Source: JACKCR01 sp041390305 (GTDB taxonomy: Bacteria; Eisenbacteria; RBG-16-71-46; CAIMUX01). From it: a DNA stretch of 64,000 nt. Positions 1 to 8,910 of the stretch are shown in pieces (position 1 is the stretch's first letter; each line of letters begins with the position of its first letter). The translations under genes and the position numbers were made by a program. Under the pieces are notes generated by a model. It had not been told where the DNA came from. It was given only the letters and a program-made list of their open reading frames with translations, and searched no databases. The stretch spans positions 62,001-126,000 of the forward strand of contig JAWKQE010000006.1 of assembly GCA_041390305.1 (NCBI GenBank), in the 5' to 3' direction.

Positions 1-8
1 CGCCTAGG

Positions 9-31
9 CGGCACCCGGACTTCGGGTGCCG
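9..31. terminator. Hairpin, probable terminator of a gene before the window
   Basis: A 9-bp stem CGGCACCCG/CGGGTGCCG closes a GACTT loop. Only a T-poor tail (GTTCGTCGTTTCGG) follows, so rho-independent activity is uncertain. It most likely ends a transcript entering from the left. Confidence 0.4.
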
Positions 32-372
32 TTCGTCGTTTCGGGTACGGGATCACACCTATTGGCGGACGAATCTCGTATCAGCAGACTTCCTTCCATC
101 CACGGATGCAAGGGGGCGGGACCCCAAGGATTCACACATGGATCCCGGTGGCGTCTTCCGGCTCGAATGCGTCCGTTCCGTAGATGCTCATCCCCCGGTA
201 CGCCGACTCCGTTCCGGGTCTCACTGCCGAGCCGTGCCCTTCGTGGGCGCAGCGCGGATCGAGACCGTGAGGGGCGCACGAGTCCGATTCGCGCGACACA
301 TGGCCCGTCGAGATCCGCGGCCGAGGTGGCATCGCCACCGGCCGGATCGGACCTCCTCGGGTAGGGGGAAAC
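32..372. other. Gene-free leader upstream of the propeller gene
   Basis: I find no reading frame here with domain content. The open frames on both strands are GC-rich chance frames. The stretch presumably holds the promoter of the next gene, but I see no convincing -35/-10 pair. Confidence 0.4.
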
Positions 373-2766
373 ATGAGAGACATTCGAGTCGACCATTCAC
401 ATTGGGCTGGGTTCCGCCTCCGCGCTGCGCGCGTCGCACTCGCGATGGGATGCGGAGCTCTCGCACTCGCCGGTTCCGCGCTGGCAGCGCCCGACGGCTA
501 CTCCTGGAAGTACTACACCACCGGCAACACCGGCGTGCAGGGGGACTACAGTGACGGCCTCTGGATCGACCCAGACGGCATGCTCTATCTGGCCGGGTAC
601 GTCCCCTCGTTCGAAGAAGGTGGATTCGCGAACTTCATCGAGGCCGAGAACCGTTGGGTGAACGTCTCGAACGTGGACTATCCGGTGATCGGGGATCCTG
701 CTCTCACCGGGTCCTCCCGTATCAGTGACTTCGCGCCGGACGGGAACGGCGGCATCTGGATGGGCACGTGGCGGGGCGCCCTCTACTACGAGCCGAACGT
801 GGGGCCCGAGTCCATCGTGCGCTACGACGCGTCCAACTCACCTCTTCCGGGTGGGCGCACCTTCGACGTAGGCGTCGCGCCGGATGGGTCGGTGTGGTTT
901 GCGTGCTATGGCGTCTCCTGGGGAGGCGGGGGGCTCGCGCGCTATCGCCCGGACTCGAACGAGTGGAAGGTCTGGGGTTTCGACGCGGAAGCCGACGGTT
1001 GGCCCGGCCGGGTCGTCTGCGAGACGGCCGCGATCCAGCCGAAGCCGGGCGGTGGATACCTCGTCTGGGTGGACGACGTGTTCGGGAACGTCAGCTTCGA
1101 CAGCGACACAGAGACGTTCACCGAGCGGCCGCGCACGCAGTCCCCGGGGACGATCATCGAGATCCAGGGCGAGAACGCGGTCGATGCGGCGGGGAACATG
1201 TGGGTGACGCGCTACACGACCGCTGGTCAGCCCTACGAACTCGACTACCTCCGTCCCGACGGCACATTCGGGAACCCGGCCACGCCGCCGTGGGGTGGAG
1301 GCAACAACTACGTCGCGTTCCGGGCCATGGGGAACGGTGCGTGTCTTCTCATCGGTCCGAACAACGATGCCCACCACTACGACGGGACGACGTGGCACGA
1401 CCTCGGCCGTTGGCGTGATGGTGCGTTCACGTACGGCATCGACATGGACGAGTCCGGGAACGTCTGGGTGTCCGGGAACGGTGGGGCAGCCCGGCGTGAT
1501 GCGGAGACCGGTGAGTGGCAGCGCTATCGCGTCACGAACACGTCGCAGATGGACTACTGGGTCGAGGATCTGACGATCGCGCCGAACGGAGACGTCTGGA
1601 TGACGAACAATGGCGCGCCGGGAATCGGTGGGATCGTGCAGTTCGACGGAGAGCGTTGGCGCGGGCACAACGTCGAGACCTACGGACTGGGAGAGGACTG
1701 GCCCTTTCCCTGCGACAACGCGGAAGCGATCGCATGGAACGAGGGCGAGGGACGGATCGCGTTCAATCCCACGAACAACGGAATCCGAGAGTGGGACGGT
1801 GCGTCCTACATCACGCACGAGACGGGATCGTCGTCCAAGGGTGTCGCCCTCGGCTCGGACGGGAAGCTCTGGACCGTCGGGACGTACTTCAGCCTTCGCT
1901 ACCACGACGAGACGGGGTTCCACTCCGTGCCGATCGCGGGATGGGGTGCGAACATCAAGCCCGATCCTTCCCGGGCCGGGACGGTGTGGGCGTGTGCGAA
2001 CCTCGAGGTCGTACGCACGGACGGTACCTATCGCTACTCGAAAGAGAACGTGGACTTCCCCGAGCTGAACGCGATGCACGACGTCCTCACGGAAGTCGCC
2101 GTGGGGGCGGATGGTGTTGCCTGGGTGGGGAGCACGCAGGGGCTCTTCCGAGTGGACGCGGAAAGCGGAACACATCAGTGGTGGCACTCGAGCAACTCGG
2201 ACATGCCGGCCGATCAGGTGACGCCGCTCGCCGTTGCTCCGGACGGCACCGTCTGGTTCACGAACTTCAACAGTCAGGGGTTCGAGAAGGCGCTCGTCTG
2301 GTTCGATGGTACGCAGTTCGGAACGATCACGCGCGCGGAAGGGCTGCCGCACGAGCAGATCTGGGATGGGGAGATCAGGGAGGTTCCGGGTGGGTACGAA
2401 CTCTGGCTCGCCTGTGCAAGCCGGGGAGTCGCGGTGCTCACGGTTCCGACCGATGATCCGGCGGACGTTGCCGGTCACGACGAACTCGGGACGATCCGGC
2501 TGGAGCAGAACTGGCCCAACCCGTTCGCGGGTCAGACGGACATCTCTTACTCACTCGAGACGGCAGGTTCCGTACGGCTCGACGTCTTCGATGTCTCGGG
2601 CCGACTCGTACGCGAGCTGTTCCACGGAGCCTCGGTACCAGGTCGTCACAGTATTTCGTGGGACGGCATGGATCGCGAGCTCCGGCCGATGCCCGCGGGT
2701 GTCTACTACTACCGGCTGGAGACGCCGAGTGGGGCGGAGCGAAGGAGCATGACCCTGATTCGATGA
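373..2766 (+). CDS. Secreted beta-propeller-type protein with C-terminal sorting domain
   Basis: Probably an exported or surface protein; its ligand or substrate is unknown. Residues 1-38 are a Sec signal peptide with a basic start, hydrophobic core and an ALA|AP cleavage site. The body carries repeated motifs of the form xxPDGxVWF or xxNGDVWM (VAPDGSVWF, IAPNGDVWM, VAPDGTVWF), typical of the blades of two-component-regulator-type propellers and related lyase-like propellers. The last ~85 residues start at QNWPNPF and match the FlgD-Ig/type IX secretion sorting domain, ending SMTLIR. The ATG has a purine-rich AGGGGGA just upstream. A strong hairpin follows the stop, so it looks monocistronic. 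No catalytic motif is visible. Confidence 0.85.
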   Translation: MRDIRVDHSHWAGFRLRAARVALAMGCGALALAGSALAAPDGYSWKYYTTGNTGVQGDYSDGLWIDPDGMLYLAGYVPSFEEGGFANFIEAENRWVNVSNVDYPVIGDPALTGSSRISDFAPDGNGGIWMGTWRGALYYEPNVGPESIVRYDASNSPLPGGRTFDVGVAPDGSVWFACYGVSWGGGGLARYRPDSNEWKVWGFDAEADGWPGRVVCETAAIQPKPGGGYLVWVDDVFGNVSFDSDTETFTERPRTQSPGTIIEIQGENAVDAAGNMWVTRYTTAGQPYELDYLRPDGTFGNPATPPWGGGNNYVAFRAMGNGACLLIGPNNDAHHYDGTTWHDLGRWRDGAFTYGIDMDESGNVWVSGNGGAARRDAETGEWQRYRVTNTSQMDYWVEDLTIAPNGDVWMTNNGAPGIGGIVQFDGERWRGHNVETYGLGEDWPFPCDNAEAIAWNEGEGRIAFNPTNNGIREWDGASYITHETGSSSKGVALGSDGKLWTVGTYFSLRYHDETGFHSVPIAGWGANIKPDPSRAGTVWACANLEVVRTDGTYRYSKENVDFPELNAMHDVLTEVAVGADGVAWVGSTQGLFRVDAESGTHQWWHSSNSDMPADQVTPLAVAPDGTVWFTNFNSQGFEKALVWFDGTQFGTITRAEGLPHEQIWDGEIREVPGGYELWLACASRGVAVLTVPTDDPADVAGHDELGTIRLEQNWPNPFAGQTDISYSLETAGSVRLDVFDVSGRLVRELFHGASVPGRHSISWDGMDRELRPMPAGVYYYRLETPSGAERRSMTLIR

Positions 2767-2807
2767 TCGGTCCGGGGGTCGTGTACACGGCCGCGAAGGC
2801 TACGCGT

Positions 2808-2843
2808 ACAACGGGCGTCTCCTGCGAGGGAGATGCCCGTTGT
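2808..2843 (+). terminator. Strong hairpin after the propeller gene
   Basis: ACAACGGGC (2808-2816) pairs perfectly with GCCCGTTGT (2835-2843), and the inner TCTCC pairs with GGAGA around a short loop. It lies 41 nt past the stop codon and is followed by a moderately T-rich stretch. Confidence 0.6.
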
Positions 2844-3021
2844 TGCACCATATTGTTACAACGAGGTTGCAGCGAGCGAGTTCGTGACCAATGGCTAAAG
2901 AGCCGGCCTGCGGTTCGTCGATAAGAAGTCCGACGACCGACACGCCGCTTCGGCTCGTCTTGCGGCTCTAGCGTGCTCGTCGGTTCGGGAGGGACTCTCG
3001 ACTTCCGGAAGGAGCATGCTC

Positions 3022-4410
3022 ATGCCCAAACGCCACGTGCTCGACCTGGCGCTCACGACCTTCACCGCACTCGGTCTCTGTCTCACCGGTTGCTCCAGCG
3101 ACAAGTCCTCGAATCCGGGAGACGACACCTCCGGCATCGGCGAGGGTTACCTGATCCTCGGATCGTTCCAGAGCCTCTACGAAGATCAAGCTTCGCTCGA
3201 GGTGATCGTGACGAGGTGGGACGTGGGGGACCCCGCGGCCAATCTGGCCGCGGTGAGCTTCGACGGGAACGACGTTCCGATGCGGTCGCTCTTCAGCAAC
3301 GCAGAGTCCGCCGTCTACCTGCTCGAAGGGTTCGACTACACGGTGGGCAAGACGTACGCGCTCTCCGTCTCGTTGGGCGGAGAGTCCGCGAACTGCTCGT
3401 TCGTGGCTCCGGTGTTCGACTATCCTGTGATCTCCCAACCGGTCGACGACGGACTCTTCACGCCTGGAAACGCTCTCACCGTCGCCTGGGGCTACGACGG
3501 CAACGGCGGAACTCCGGATCAGGTCTTCCTCGCGGCGAGCCCTGTCTCGTCGCAGGATGAAAACGTCTACTACGAGAAGACGCTCAGCGGATCCTCGAAC
3601 TCGTACGAGATTCCGGGAACGGAGACGGCCACCTGGAGCGACGATGAAGTGCTCGTCACGGTGGACCTGGGAGAGAAGGTCTGGAGCTTCCAGGGAAGTC
3701 TCGCCAGCGCCGGGAGCAGTGTCGCGGCCGTACTGCCGGGAGACGCGGTCATCATCCGCAACTCACACGGCGGCTCCGGTGCGGACTATTCCATGAGCGC
3801 GTCGATCTATCCCTCGTCGATCGCCGCGGATGGCGTGAGCTCGGCGGACCTCTCCATCGTCATCTTCGACCAGGACAGTGGAGCCCCGTGTCCGGATGGG
3901 ACCATGGTCGTCGTCACCGCGTCGCCTCAGGACAGGGTGAGCCTGGGTTCGGGGACTGCGACGACATCGGGCGGCACCGCGACGATCACGACGACCGCGG
4001 GATCGTCGACGGGACCTGTGACCTTCACCGTGAGCGCGCCCAATCTGGATGCCGGTCTCGAGGCATCCGCGGTCCTCACGCTCACGGAGCCGGATGGAAA
4101 CAATGGGTATGACATCACCGTCGGCACCGGAACGCATCCCACCATCGATTGGTCCCCGGCGGACGGAATGGCGACGGTGCTCGTCACGCCCGCGTCGCTC
4201 GACATCGAGGATGCGCTCTGGTCGATCGGACGGCGCGTCGTCGGTGGGTCGTGGATCACGCCGACCGTGACATTCGGGACGACACCGTCGGGCGCGAGCC
4301 AGCTCGTTCCGCTCCAGGGTGAACCTGCGGGACTCGTGCCGGGGACGTCCTACAAGGTCTGGCTCGTGACGCAGCTCGGTGTCGTTCACTCCGAGACCTT
4401 CGTGCCGTAG
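3022..4410 (+). CDS. Ig-like (Big_1/invasin-type) lipoprotein
   Basis: Lipid-anchored envelope protein of unknown role. The lipobox LTGC follows a short hydrophobic signal, so the mature protein begins at CSSDKSS. Residues ~130-240 resemble a Ser/Thr-rich Ig-like module (QPVDDGLFTPGNALTVAWGYD). Residues ~255-350 match a bacterial Ig-like domain of the invasin type (IYPSSIAADGVSSADLSIVI). The last ~90 residues form another beta-rich segment. I chose ATG 3022 because AAGGAG (3009-3014) is 7 nt away; the in-frame ATG at 3016 is only 1 nt from it. It is convergent with the M28 peptidase gene. Confidence 0.75.
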   Translation: MPKRHVLDLALTTFTALGLCLTGCSSDKSSNPGDDTSGIGEGYLILGSFQSLYEDQASLEVIVTRWDVGDPAANLAAVSFDGNDVPMRSLFSNAESAVYLLEGFDYTVGKTYALSVSLGGESANCSFVAPVFDYPVISQPVDDGLFTPGNALTVAWGYDGNGGTPDQVFLAASPVSSQDENVYYEKTLSGSSNSYEIPGTETATWSDDEVLVTVDLGEKVWSFQGSLASAGSSVAAVLPGDAVIIRNSHGGSGADYSMSASIYPSSIAADGVSSADLSIVIFDQDSGAPCPDGTMVVVTASPQDRVSLGSGTATTSGGTATITTTAGSSTGPVTFTVSAPNLDAGLEASAVLTLTEPDGNNGYDITVGTGTHPTIDWSPADGMATVLVTPASLDIEDALWSIGRRVVGGSWITPTVTFGTTPSGASQLVPLQGEPAGLVPGTSYKVWLVTQLGVVHSETFVP

Positions 4411-4473
4411 ACGACCGAGGCGATGCCGTGGACGACCGCGGCCATGCCGTCGGTGACCGCGGCATGCCGTGGG
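4411..4473 (+). repeat. Degenerate ~21-bp tandem repeat, three copies
   Basis: Three imperfect copies of the pattern ACGACCG(A/C)GG(C)ATGCCGT follow the stop codon of the lipoprotein gene; the coding end GTGCCGTAG looks like a partial fourth copy. It is non-coding as far as I can see. Confidence 0.55.
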
Positions 4474-4502
4474 CACACGGGCGAAGGGCGAACCTGGCAA
4501 GA

Positions 4503-4530
4503 CGCCGGATGGGAACGTTCCCATCCGGCG
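4503..4530. terminator. Perfect 28-bp palindrome between convergent genes
   Basis: CGCCGGATGGGAAC (4503-4516) is followed at once by its exact complement GTTCCCATCCGGCG (4517-4530). On the + strand the tail is CTTCGTTTCG. It lies between the ends of two convergent genes and probably acts as a bidirectional terminator. Confidence 0.65.
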
Positions 4531-4549
4531 CTTCGTTTCGAGAGACGTC

Positions 4550-4578
4550 ACGCCCGTCGAGGGAAACTCGGCGGGCGT
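4550..4578 (-). terminator. Hairpin downstream of the M28 peptidase gene
   Basis: ACGCCCG (4550-4556) pairs with CGGGCGT (4572-4578), with an inner CGAG/CTCG helix and a small loop. It sits 9 nt past the minus-strand stop codon at 4588. Confidence 0.5.
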
Positions 4579-4587
4579 CGCTTCGAA

Positions 4588-7122
4588 TCAGCGGATCCTG
4601 ACGATCCGGTCCACGCGCTGAGTATGGCCGTCGTCGAGACGGAGGAAGTAGATCCCGGAGGGGAGGGCCCGCCCGTGGACATCGGCTCCTCCGAGCACGA
4701 CTTTGTGGATCCCCGCTTCGAGCGAAGCGCCCGGAACGTTCTGAACGAGGCGGCCGTTCGCGTCGTAGAGACCGAGACTCGCGTCGGTCGTCCCTTCCGG
4801 GACGTAGTACTGGATCGCGAGTTCCTCCTGGAACGGGTTCGGACGGCAGCTCAGGATCGAGAGGCCGCTGAGGAGCGGCTCGTTCGGGCCGGGTCCGACC
4901 TGGCTCGAGTCCTCGAAGAACGCGCGGACTTCGAGGTCGTCGATTGCGGCCTCCACGATCGAGCCTGGATCGTCGTCGGTCGCGATGAAACGGAACCGCA
5001 TCTGCTCGGTGAGAGGCAGGAGCGTGGAGAGTTCGACATCGATCTGCGCCCAGTTCCGGAGGCTCGACCGAGTGATCTCGAGCCGGGTCCAGGTGTTGCC
5101 GTCGTCGTTCGAAGCGTCGACGATCCAGTCGTCGGTTTCGGGGCCGCCACCAGTGTCGTTCGTGTACCAACGGTGGTAGCGGATCCAGGCGAAGTTCGCA
5201 TCGGTGAGATCGATTCGCGGGCTCGTGAGCGTGGTCTTCCCGCCATCGACGTCCTGATCCCCCTGGGCCCCTCCGACCGGTCCGTTCCCGGTGATGTAGC
5301 AGTAGGTTCCCGGATCGGCCGTATGGTCGTCCTCCGGCTGCACCGGGCGGTCGCCGTCCCAGCTGCCGACCGGGTCGGCCCGCACCCAAAGGCCCGTCGT
5401 CGCGTTGTCGTCCGGCGAGCCGACCGTCCAGCCGAGGTCGTTCTCGAAGTCGTCGGCGAAGACGATGTCGGTGGTGCCGACGAAGAATCGGTACATGGAA
5501 GTCGGGGCTTCGGACGGAGCGGTGAGATGGTGACCCTCGAGGTCCGAGGCCTCGATGTAGTACTCGACGAACGTGCCGGCGGGTTGTGGCTGGATGAAGG
5601 CCTCGTAGACGTCCTCCGTTCCGGTCGGGAGGAGTGACTCGCTGAATGGGCCGTCGCTCGTAGTGCCCTGAACGAGGAGTGCATTCGGGTCGAGTTCGTA
5701 TGCGCTCCGGATCGTCGCTTCCACCCGATAGGCCGAGTTCGTGTCCTCCGTGTCCGTGAGCGGTTCGTGGGCGATCGCGATTTCGAATGGACCGGCCAGG
5801 ATGGTGGTGACGGCGGTCAGGATCTGGGTCGACGCGAGGGCGAGCTCCGGGGAGTTGTAGCTGACACCGACCACGTCGTTCGACGTGTGGATGTACGGAC
5901 TGTAGTTCCCCGAGTCCTCGAAGAGGAGGACGGCGTCGTAGCCGGCCTGCCAGTACGGGTAGTGATCACTGCTCGCGCCGCTCGGGAGCGTGCCCGGGAC
6001 GGACGAAGTGCTCGGGACGTATTGGGCCGCGGTTTCGATGACGAGCGTCCGAAGCCACTCGGAGCTGTTGTTCGAGATGACGTCGAGGTCACGCGCGTCT
6101 CCGGATGCGAGGTACCCGATCATGTCGACGGCGATCGAAGCGACGATGTCGTCGCCGCGCATCGCAGCCTCCTCCGTGTAGGCATAGCTTCCGAGTAGGC
6201 CCAGTTCCTCGCCGCCGTAGGCGATGACGACGATCGTCCGGTTGAACTCGCCCTGGGCCAGCACGCGCGCGCACTCGAGGACGCCCGCGGTCCCGGATGC
6301 GTTGTCGTCCGCGCCGGGAGCGAGCGAGTGGTTCGACGTGATGGAGTCGTAGTGGCCGCCGATGACGATCTGTTCGTCCGGACTGCCGATACCTGGGATG
6401 ACCGCGACGACGTTGGGTCCGTACCGGCTGTCGAAGGAGTGGAAGGACACGTCGTCGATCCCGTAGGACCGGAACTGATCCGCGATCCACTCGGCCGCGG
6501 CGAAGCAGCTGTCGGAGTTCGCGTACCGAGTCACGAAGTCCTGGAGGCGTTGCACGTTGGAATCGACCCGCCCGCCTTCGATGAGGGCGACCTGGGCCTC
6601 GACCCATGGATCGACTCCGTCCCGGCGGGAGAACGACTCGCGTGCCGGATGCGGGCTCCGGGTGCGGACCGCCCGGAGGCGGATCTGCGCGACCTCCGCA
6701 CCTTCAGCGGAGAGGAAGCCGATTTCGTCCTCGTCGGCCTCCACGATCGCGTAGCCGCTGCCGTCGCGCGACTCTCGGTAGAGCACGTCGACTCGGGCGA
6801 GCGCACGCCAGCTTCGGGCACTTCGTGGGATCACCGTGTAGTAGGTCTTTCCGTCGGTGGACCGGTCGAGGACGTGGGCGACTCGCCCGAGCTGCCGGAG
6901 GGACTCCATGTCTTCGCGGCTGTCGGCGAGGGCGAGGACGTGATCTGTCGCGACTTCGACCACGGTGATGTCCGCATCCTGCAGTTGCTGCACGAGCTCG
7001 CCCGACGACTCGGGGACGAGGAGGAGCGCAGGGTCCGAGGATGCGGCATCGGCAGCCGACACCACGAGCGAGGCGCCCGCGAAGAGTGTGAGAGGCATGA
7101 ACGCGAGAAGCTGGGAGCGCAT
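4588..7122 (-). CDS. Secreted M28-family zinc metallopeptidase with sorting domain
   Basis: Extracellular aminopeptidase-type hydrolase using a dinuclear zinc site. Residues 1-27 are a Sec signal peptide (VVSAADAAS). The peptidase core has the M28 ligands in order: GGHYDS (~residue 255), PGADDNASG (~268), GGEELGLLGS (~305), VDMIGY and SSDHYPYW. After it come a beta-rich region and a concanavalin/MAM-like segment (residues ~555-740). A FlgD-Ig/type IX-like sorting domain starts at CRPNPF (~760) and ends DRIVRIR. GGGAGG lies 9 nt before the ATG. Protein export plus this C-terminal tag predicts surface attachment or release. Confidence 0.9.
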   Translation of the reverse strand: MRSQLLAFMPLTLFAGASLVVSAADAASSDPALLLVPESSGELVQQLQDADITVVEVATDHVLALADSREDMESLRQLGRVAHVLDRSTDGKTYYTVIPRSARSWRALARVDVLYRESRDGSGYAIVEADEDEIGFLSAEGAEVAQIRLRAVRTRSPHPARESFSRRDGVDPWVEAQVALIEGGRVDSNVQRLQDFVTRYANSDSCFAAAEWIADQFRSYGIDDVSFHSFDSRYGPNVVAVIPGIGSPDEQIVIGGHYDSITSNHSLAPGADDNASGTAGVLECARVLAQGEFNRTIVVIAYGGEELGLLGSYAYTEEAAMRGDDIVASIAVDMIGYLASGDARDLDVISNNSSEWLRTLVIETAAQYVPSTSSVPGTLPSGASSDHYPYWQAGYDAVLLFEDSGNYSPYIHTSNDVVGVSYNSPELALASTQILTAVTTILAGPFEIAIAHEPLTDTEDTNSAYRVEATIRSAYELDPNALLVQGTTSDGPFSESLLPTGTEDVYEAFIQPQPAGTFVEYYIEASDLEGHHLTAPSEAPTSMYRFFVGTTDIVFADDFENDLGWTVGSPDDNATTGLWVRADPVGSWDGDRPVQPEDDHTADPGTYCYITGNGPVGGAQGDQDVDGGKTTLTSPRIDLTDANFAWIRYHRWYTNDTGGGPETDDWIVDASNDDGNTWTRLEITRSSLRNWAQIDVELSTLLPLTEQMRFRFIATDDDPGSIVEAAIDDLEVRAFFEDSSQVGPGPNEPLLSGLSILSCRPNPFQEELAIQYYVPEGTTDASLGLYDANGRLVQNVPGASLEAGIHKVVLGGADVHGRALPSGIYFLRLDDGHTQRVDRIVRIR

Positions 7123-7496
7123 GGCGAAGACCTCCCGAGTGGGATCGGTCCGAGGACCGGGGATGGCTGGCGCGATCGGCGCGTCGGCGGGGGAGCCGGC
7201 AGCGAGGTCCCCCGGGCGGAGTTCACGAGGCAGTTCCAGCGGCCTCTTTTCGAGATGGGCGCTGGACGAGCCTCACCGAGGAAACCGTAGCCCTGGTCCG
7301 CGGGTGCTGCGATCGTGGAACCCACGTACGACGGAGGCGACGCGGTTCGTAGCATCCGGTCCGGAGTGGGATGCCTGGTGGAACAGGGAGTTGTAGTCTC
7401 CCGTCGTTGGGTTCGCGAGTCGTCGATCGGCCCGCTTTCGAGGACGCGCCGGAGGCGGCCTCGCCCTCGACTGTCGGGAAGGGAAGGAGTTCGTTC
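7123..7496. other. Intergenic region between divergent genes
   Basis: This 374-bp spacer must hold the promoters of the M28 gene (leftward) and the transglutaminase-like gene (rightward). The only structure I can point to is a small GGGAG/CTCCC hairpin at 7386-7402. No coding signal is seen. Confidence 0.4.
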
Positions 7497-8798
7497 GTGG
7501 TGTCTCGTAGTCGCTCCGCTGGTCGCAGTGTTCTCCACCTGGAGCTCGGACTCCTTCTCGCGCTGGTCCTTCTCTCCACGATCAGTTCGATCGGACTCGC
7601 CCAGGCGGATGCCAGCATCGAGAGTCGGCTCGTGTTGGCGGGAACGAACCGAGGAGAGATCGAGCGCGCGCTCGATCTCGTTCCGAAGTCACAACGAATG
7701 GGGATGGAGTTCCTGGTGCGGAACATGCCGGAGGTCGACCTTCGTTCGCTCTCCTCGGTGTTCCTTCTGGAGGAAGTCGGAGTCTCCTATCGTGCCTGGC
7801 TCGAGAGCCCGTGGCGGAGCCGGGTGTCCGAGTCGGTCTTCCTGAACGACGTGCTACCCTATGCGGTCGTGAGTGAAGAGCGAACGGCGTCCCGGCGTCA
7901 TCTCCGCGCTCGCGCGCTACCGCTCGTTCGGGGTGCGGCCACGCCGACGGAAGCCGCGGTACGGCTCAATCAGACGATCTTTCGGGAGTTCGGCGTGCGC
8001 TACTCCACGGAACGATCCCGAACGGACCAGAACGCGATGCAGGTGATCGAGGAGCAGAAGGCGACATGCACCGGACTCTCGACCTTGCTCATCTCCGCCT
8101 GTCGCTCGGTGGGGGTCCCCGCGAGGTTGGTCGGCATTCCGCTCTGGGCGGACAGCACCGGCAACCACTCCTGGGTCGAGATCTGGGATGACGGCTGGCA
8201 CTTCACAGGTGCGGCCGAGCCCACGGACGATCGTCTCGATGACGGTTGGTTCGTCGAGAAGGCGAGCCAGGCGGTTCCGGGTGTGCCGATCCACTCGATC
8301 TACGCGACGAGCTGGGAGTGGACCGGGCTCTCCTTCCCACTGGCGTGGGATGAGGACGGGTCGCTCGGCTACGTGCAGGCGGTCGACGTGACGTCACGAT
8401 ACGCAGGGGTGGCGGCGACTCCGGCCGGAATGGCACGAGTGGAGTTCGTTGTGCGGGACGAAGCCGGAGCGCGAGTGCCGACGGAGTTGGTCGTCGTGCG
8501 CGAGGGAGGCGGAGCGTCCGGAGACGGAGCGGCCGGGAGCGGAGTCGAGGGGGGCACGATCGTGTTCCGTGGCGCGACGAAGGGCGACGGCGCAGATGGG
8601 AACGATCACGTCGCAGTTCTGCTTCCGCTGGACGGGACGTACCGAGTGGAGTGGGGGAGCGCGAAGCGTGCGTTCGTTCCGGTCGACGGGATGCTGGTGC
8701 GGTTGCCGGCGGGAAAGCTCGAAGGTGCGTCGCTGGGGTGGACCGGACGTGTCGGCGCCACGGCCCGCGACGGGGCGTTTCGCTGGGGGCGTCGGTAG
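7497..8798 (+). CDS. Exported transglutaminase-like cysteine hydrolase
   Basis: Transglutaminase-like superfamily protein, likely a periplasmic or surface peptidase-type hydrolase. The core shows the Cys region ATCTGLSTLLISACRSVG, the His region NHSWVEIWDDGWHF and the following GAAEPTDDRL stretch. Known proteins of this kind use a Cys-His-Asp triad; the Asp position is less clear here. The N-terminus has a hydrophobic segment (GLLLALVLLSTISSIGLAQA) that reads as a signal peptide. The last ~130 residues form a beta-rich carboxypeptidase-regulatory-like region. I chose GTG 7497 because AAGGAG ends 7 nt upstream; an in-frame start at 7371 has no ribosome site. Confidence 0.8.
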   Translation: MVSRSRSAGRSVLHLELGLLLALVLLSTISSIGLAQADASIESRLVLAGTNRGEIERALDLVPKSQRMGMEFLVRNMPEVDLRSLSSVFLLEEVGVSYRAWLESPWRSRVSESVFLNDVLPYAVVSEERTASRRHLRARALPLVRGAATPTEAAVRLNQTIFREFGVRYSTERSRTDQNAMQVIEEQKATCTGLSTLLISACRSVGVPARLVGIPLWADSTGNHSWVEIWDDGWHFTGAAEPTDDRLDDGWFVEKASQAVPGVPIHSIYATSWEWTGLSFPLAWDEDGSLGYVQAVDVTSRYAGVAATPAGMARVEFVVRDEAGARVPTELVVVREGGGASGDGAAGSGVEGGTIVFRGATKGDGADGNDHVAVLLPLDGTYRVEWGSAKRAFVPVDGMLVRLPAGKLEGASLGWTGRVGATARDGAFRWGRR

Positions 8799-8885
8799 CC
8801 GTGCCGGGTGAGGCGCGGACGGCCATGGGCTGCGTTTCGAGGTCGGACAGGATGCTCCCGCCAGCCGTTCAACCGGCTCCGGATG

Positions 8886-8900
8886 CCCGTGCTTCACGGG
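8886..8900. terminator. Short hairpin between convergent genes
   Basis: CCCGTG and CACGGG pair around a CTT loop, between the stop codons of the transglutaminase-like gene and the HTH/zinc-ribbon gene. It has no T tract. Confidence 0.3.
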
Positions 8901-8910
8901 TCGATGACGA

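Noticed and set aside
838..2478. Long open frame on the minus strand opposite the propeller gene
   Set aside because: It is a GC-driven antisense frame, rich in Arg/Pro/Asp, with no domain; the + strand gene has a signal peptide, repeats and sorting domain.
4411..4473. Possible CRISPR-like repeat
   Set aside because: Units are contiguous with no spacers and are imperfect; it is a tandem repeat.
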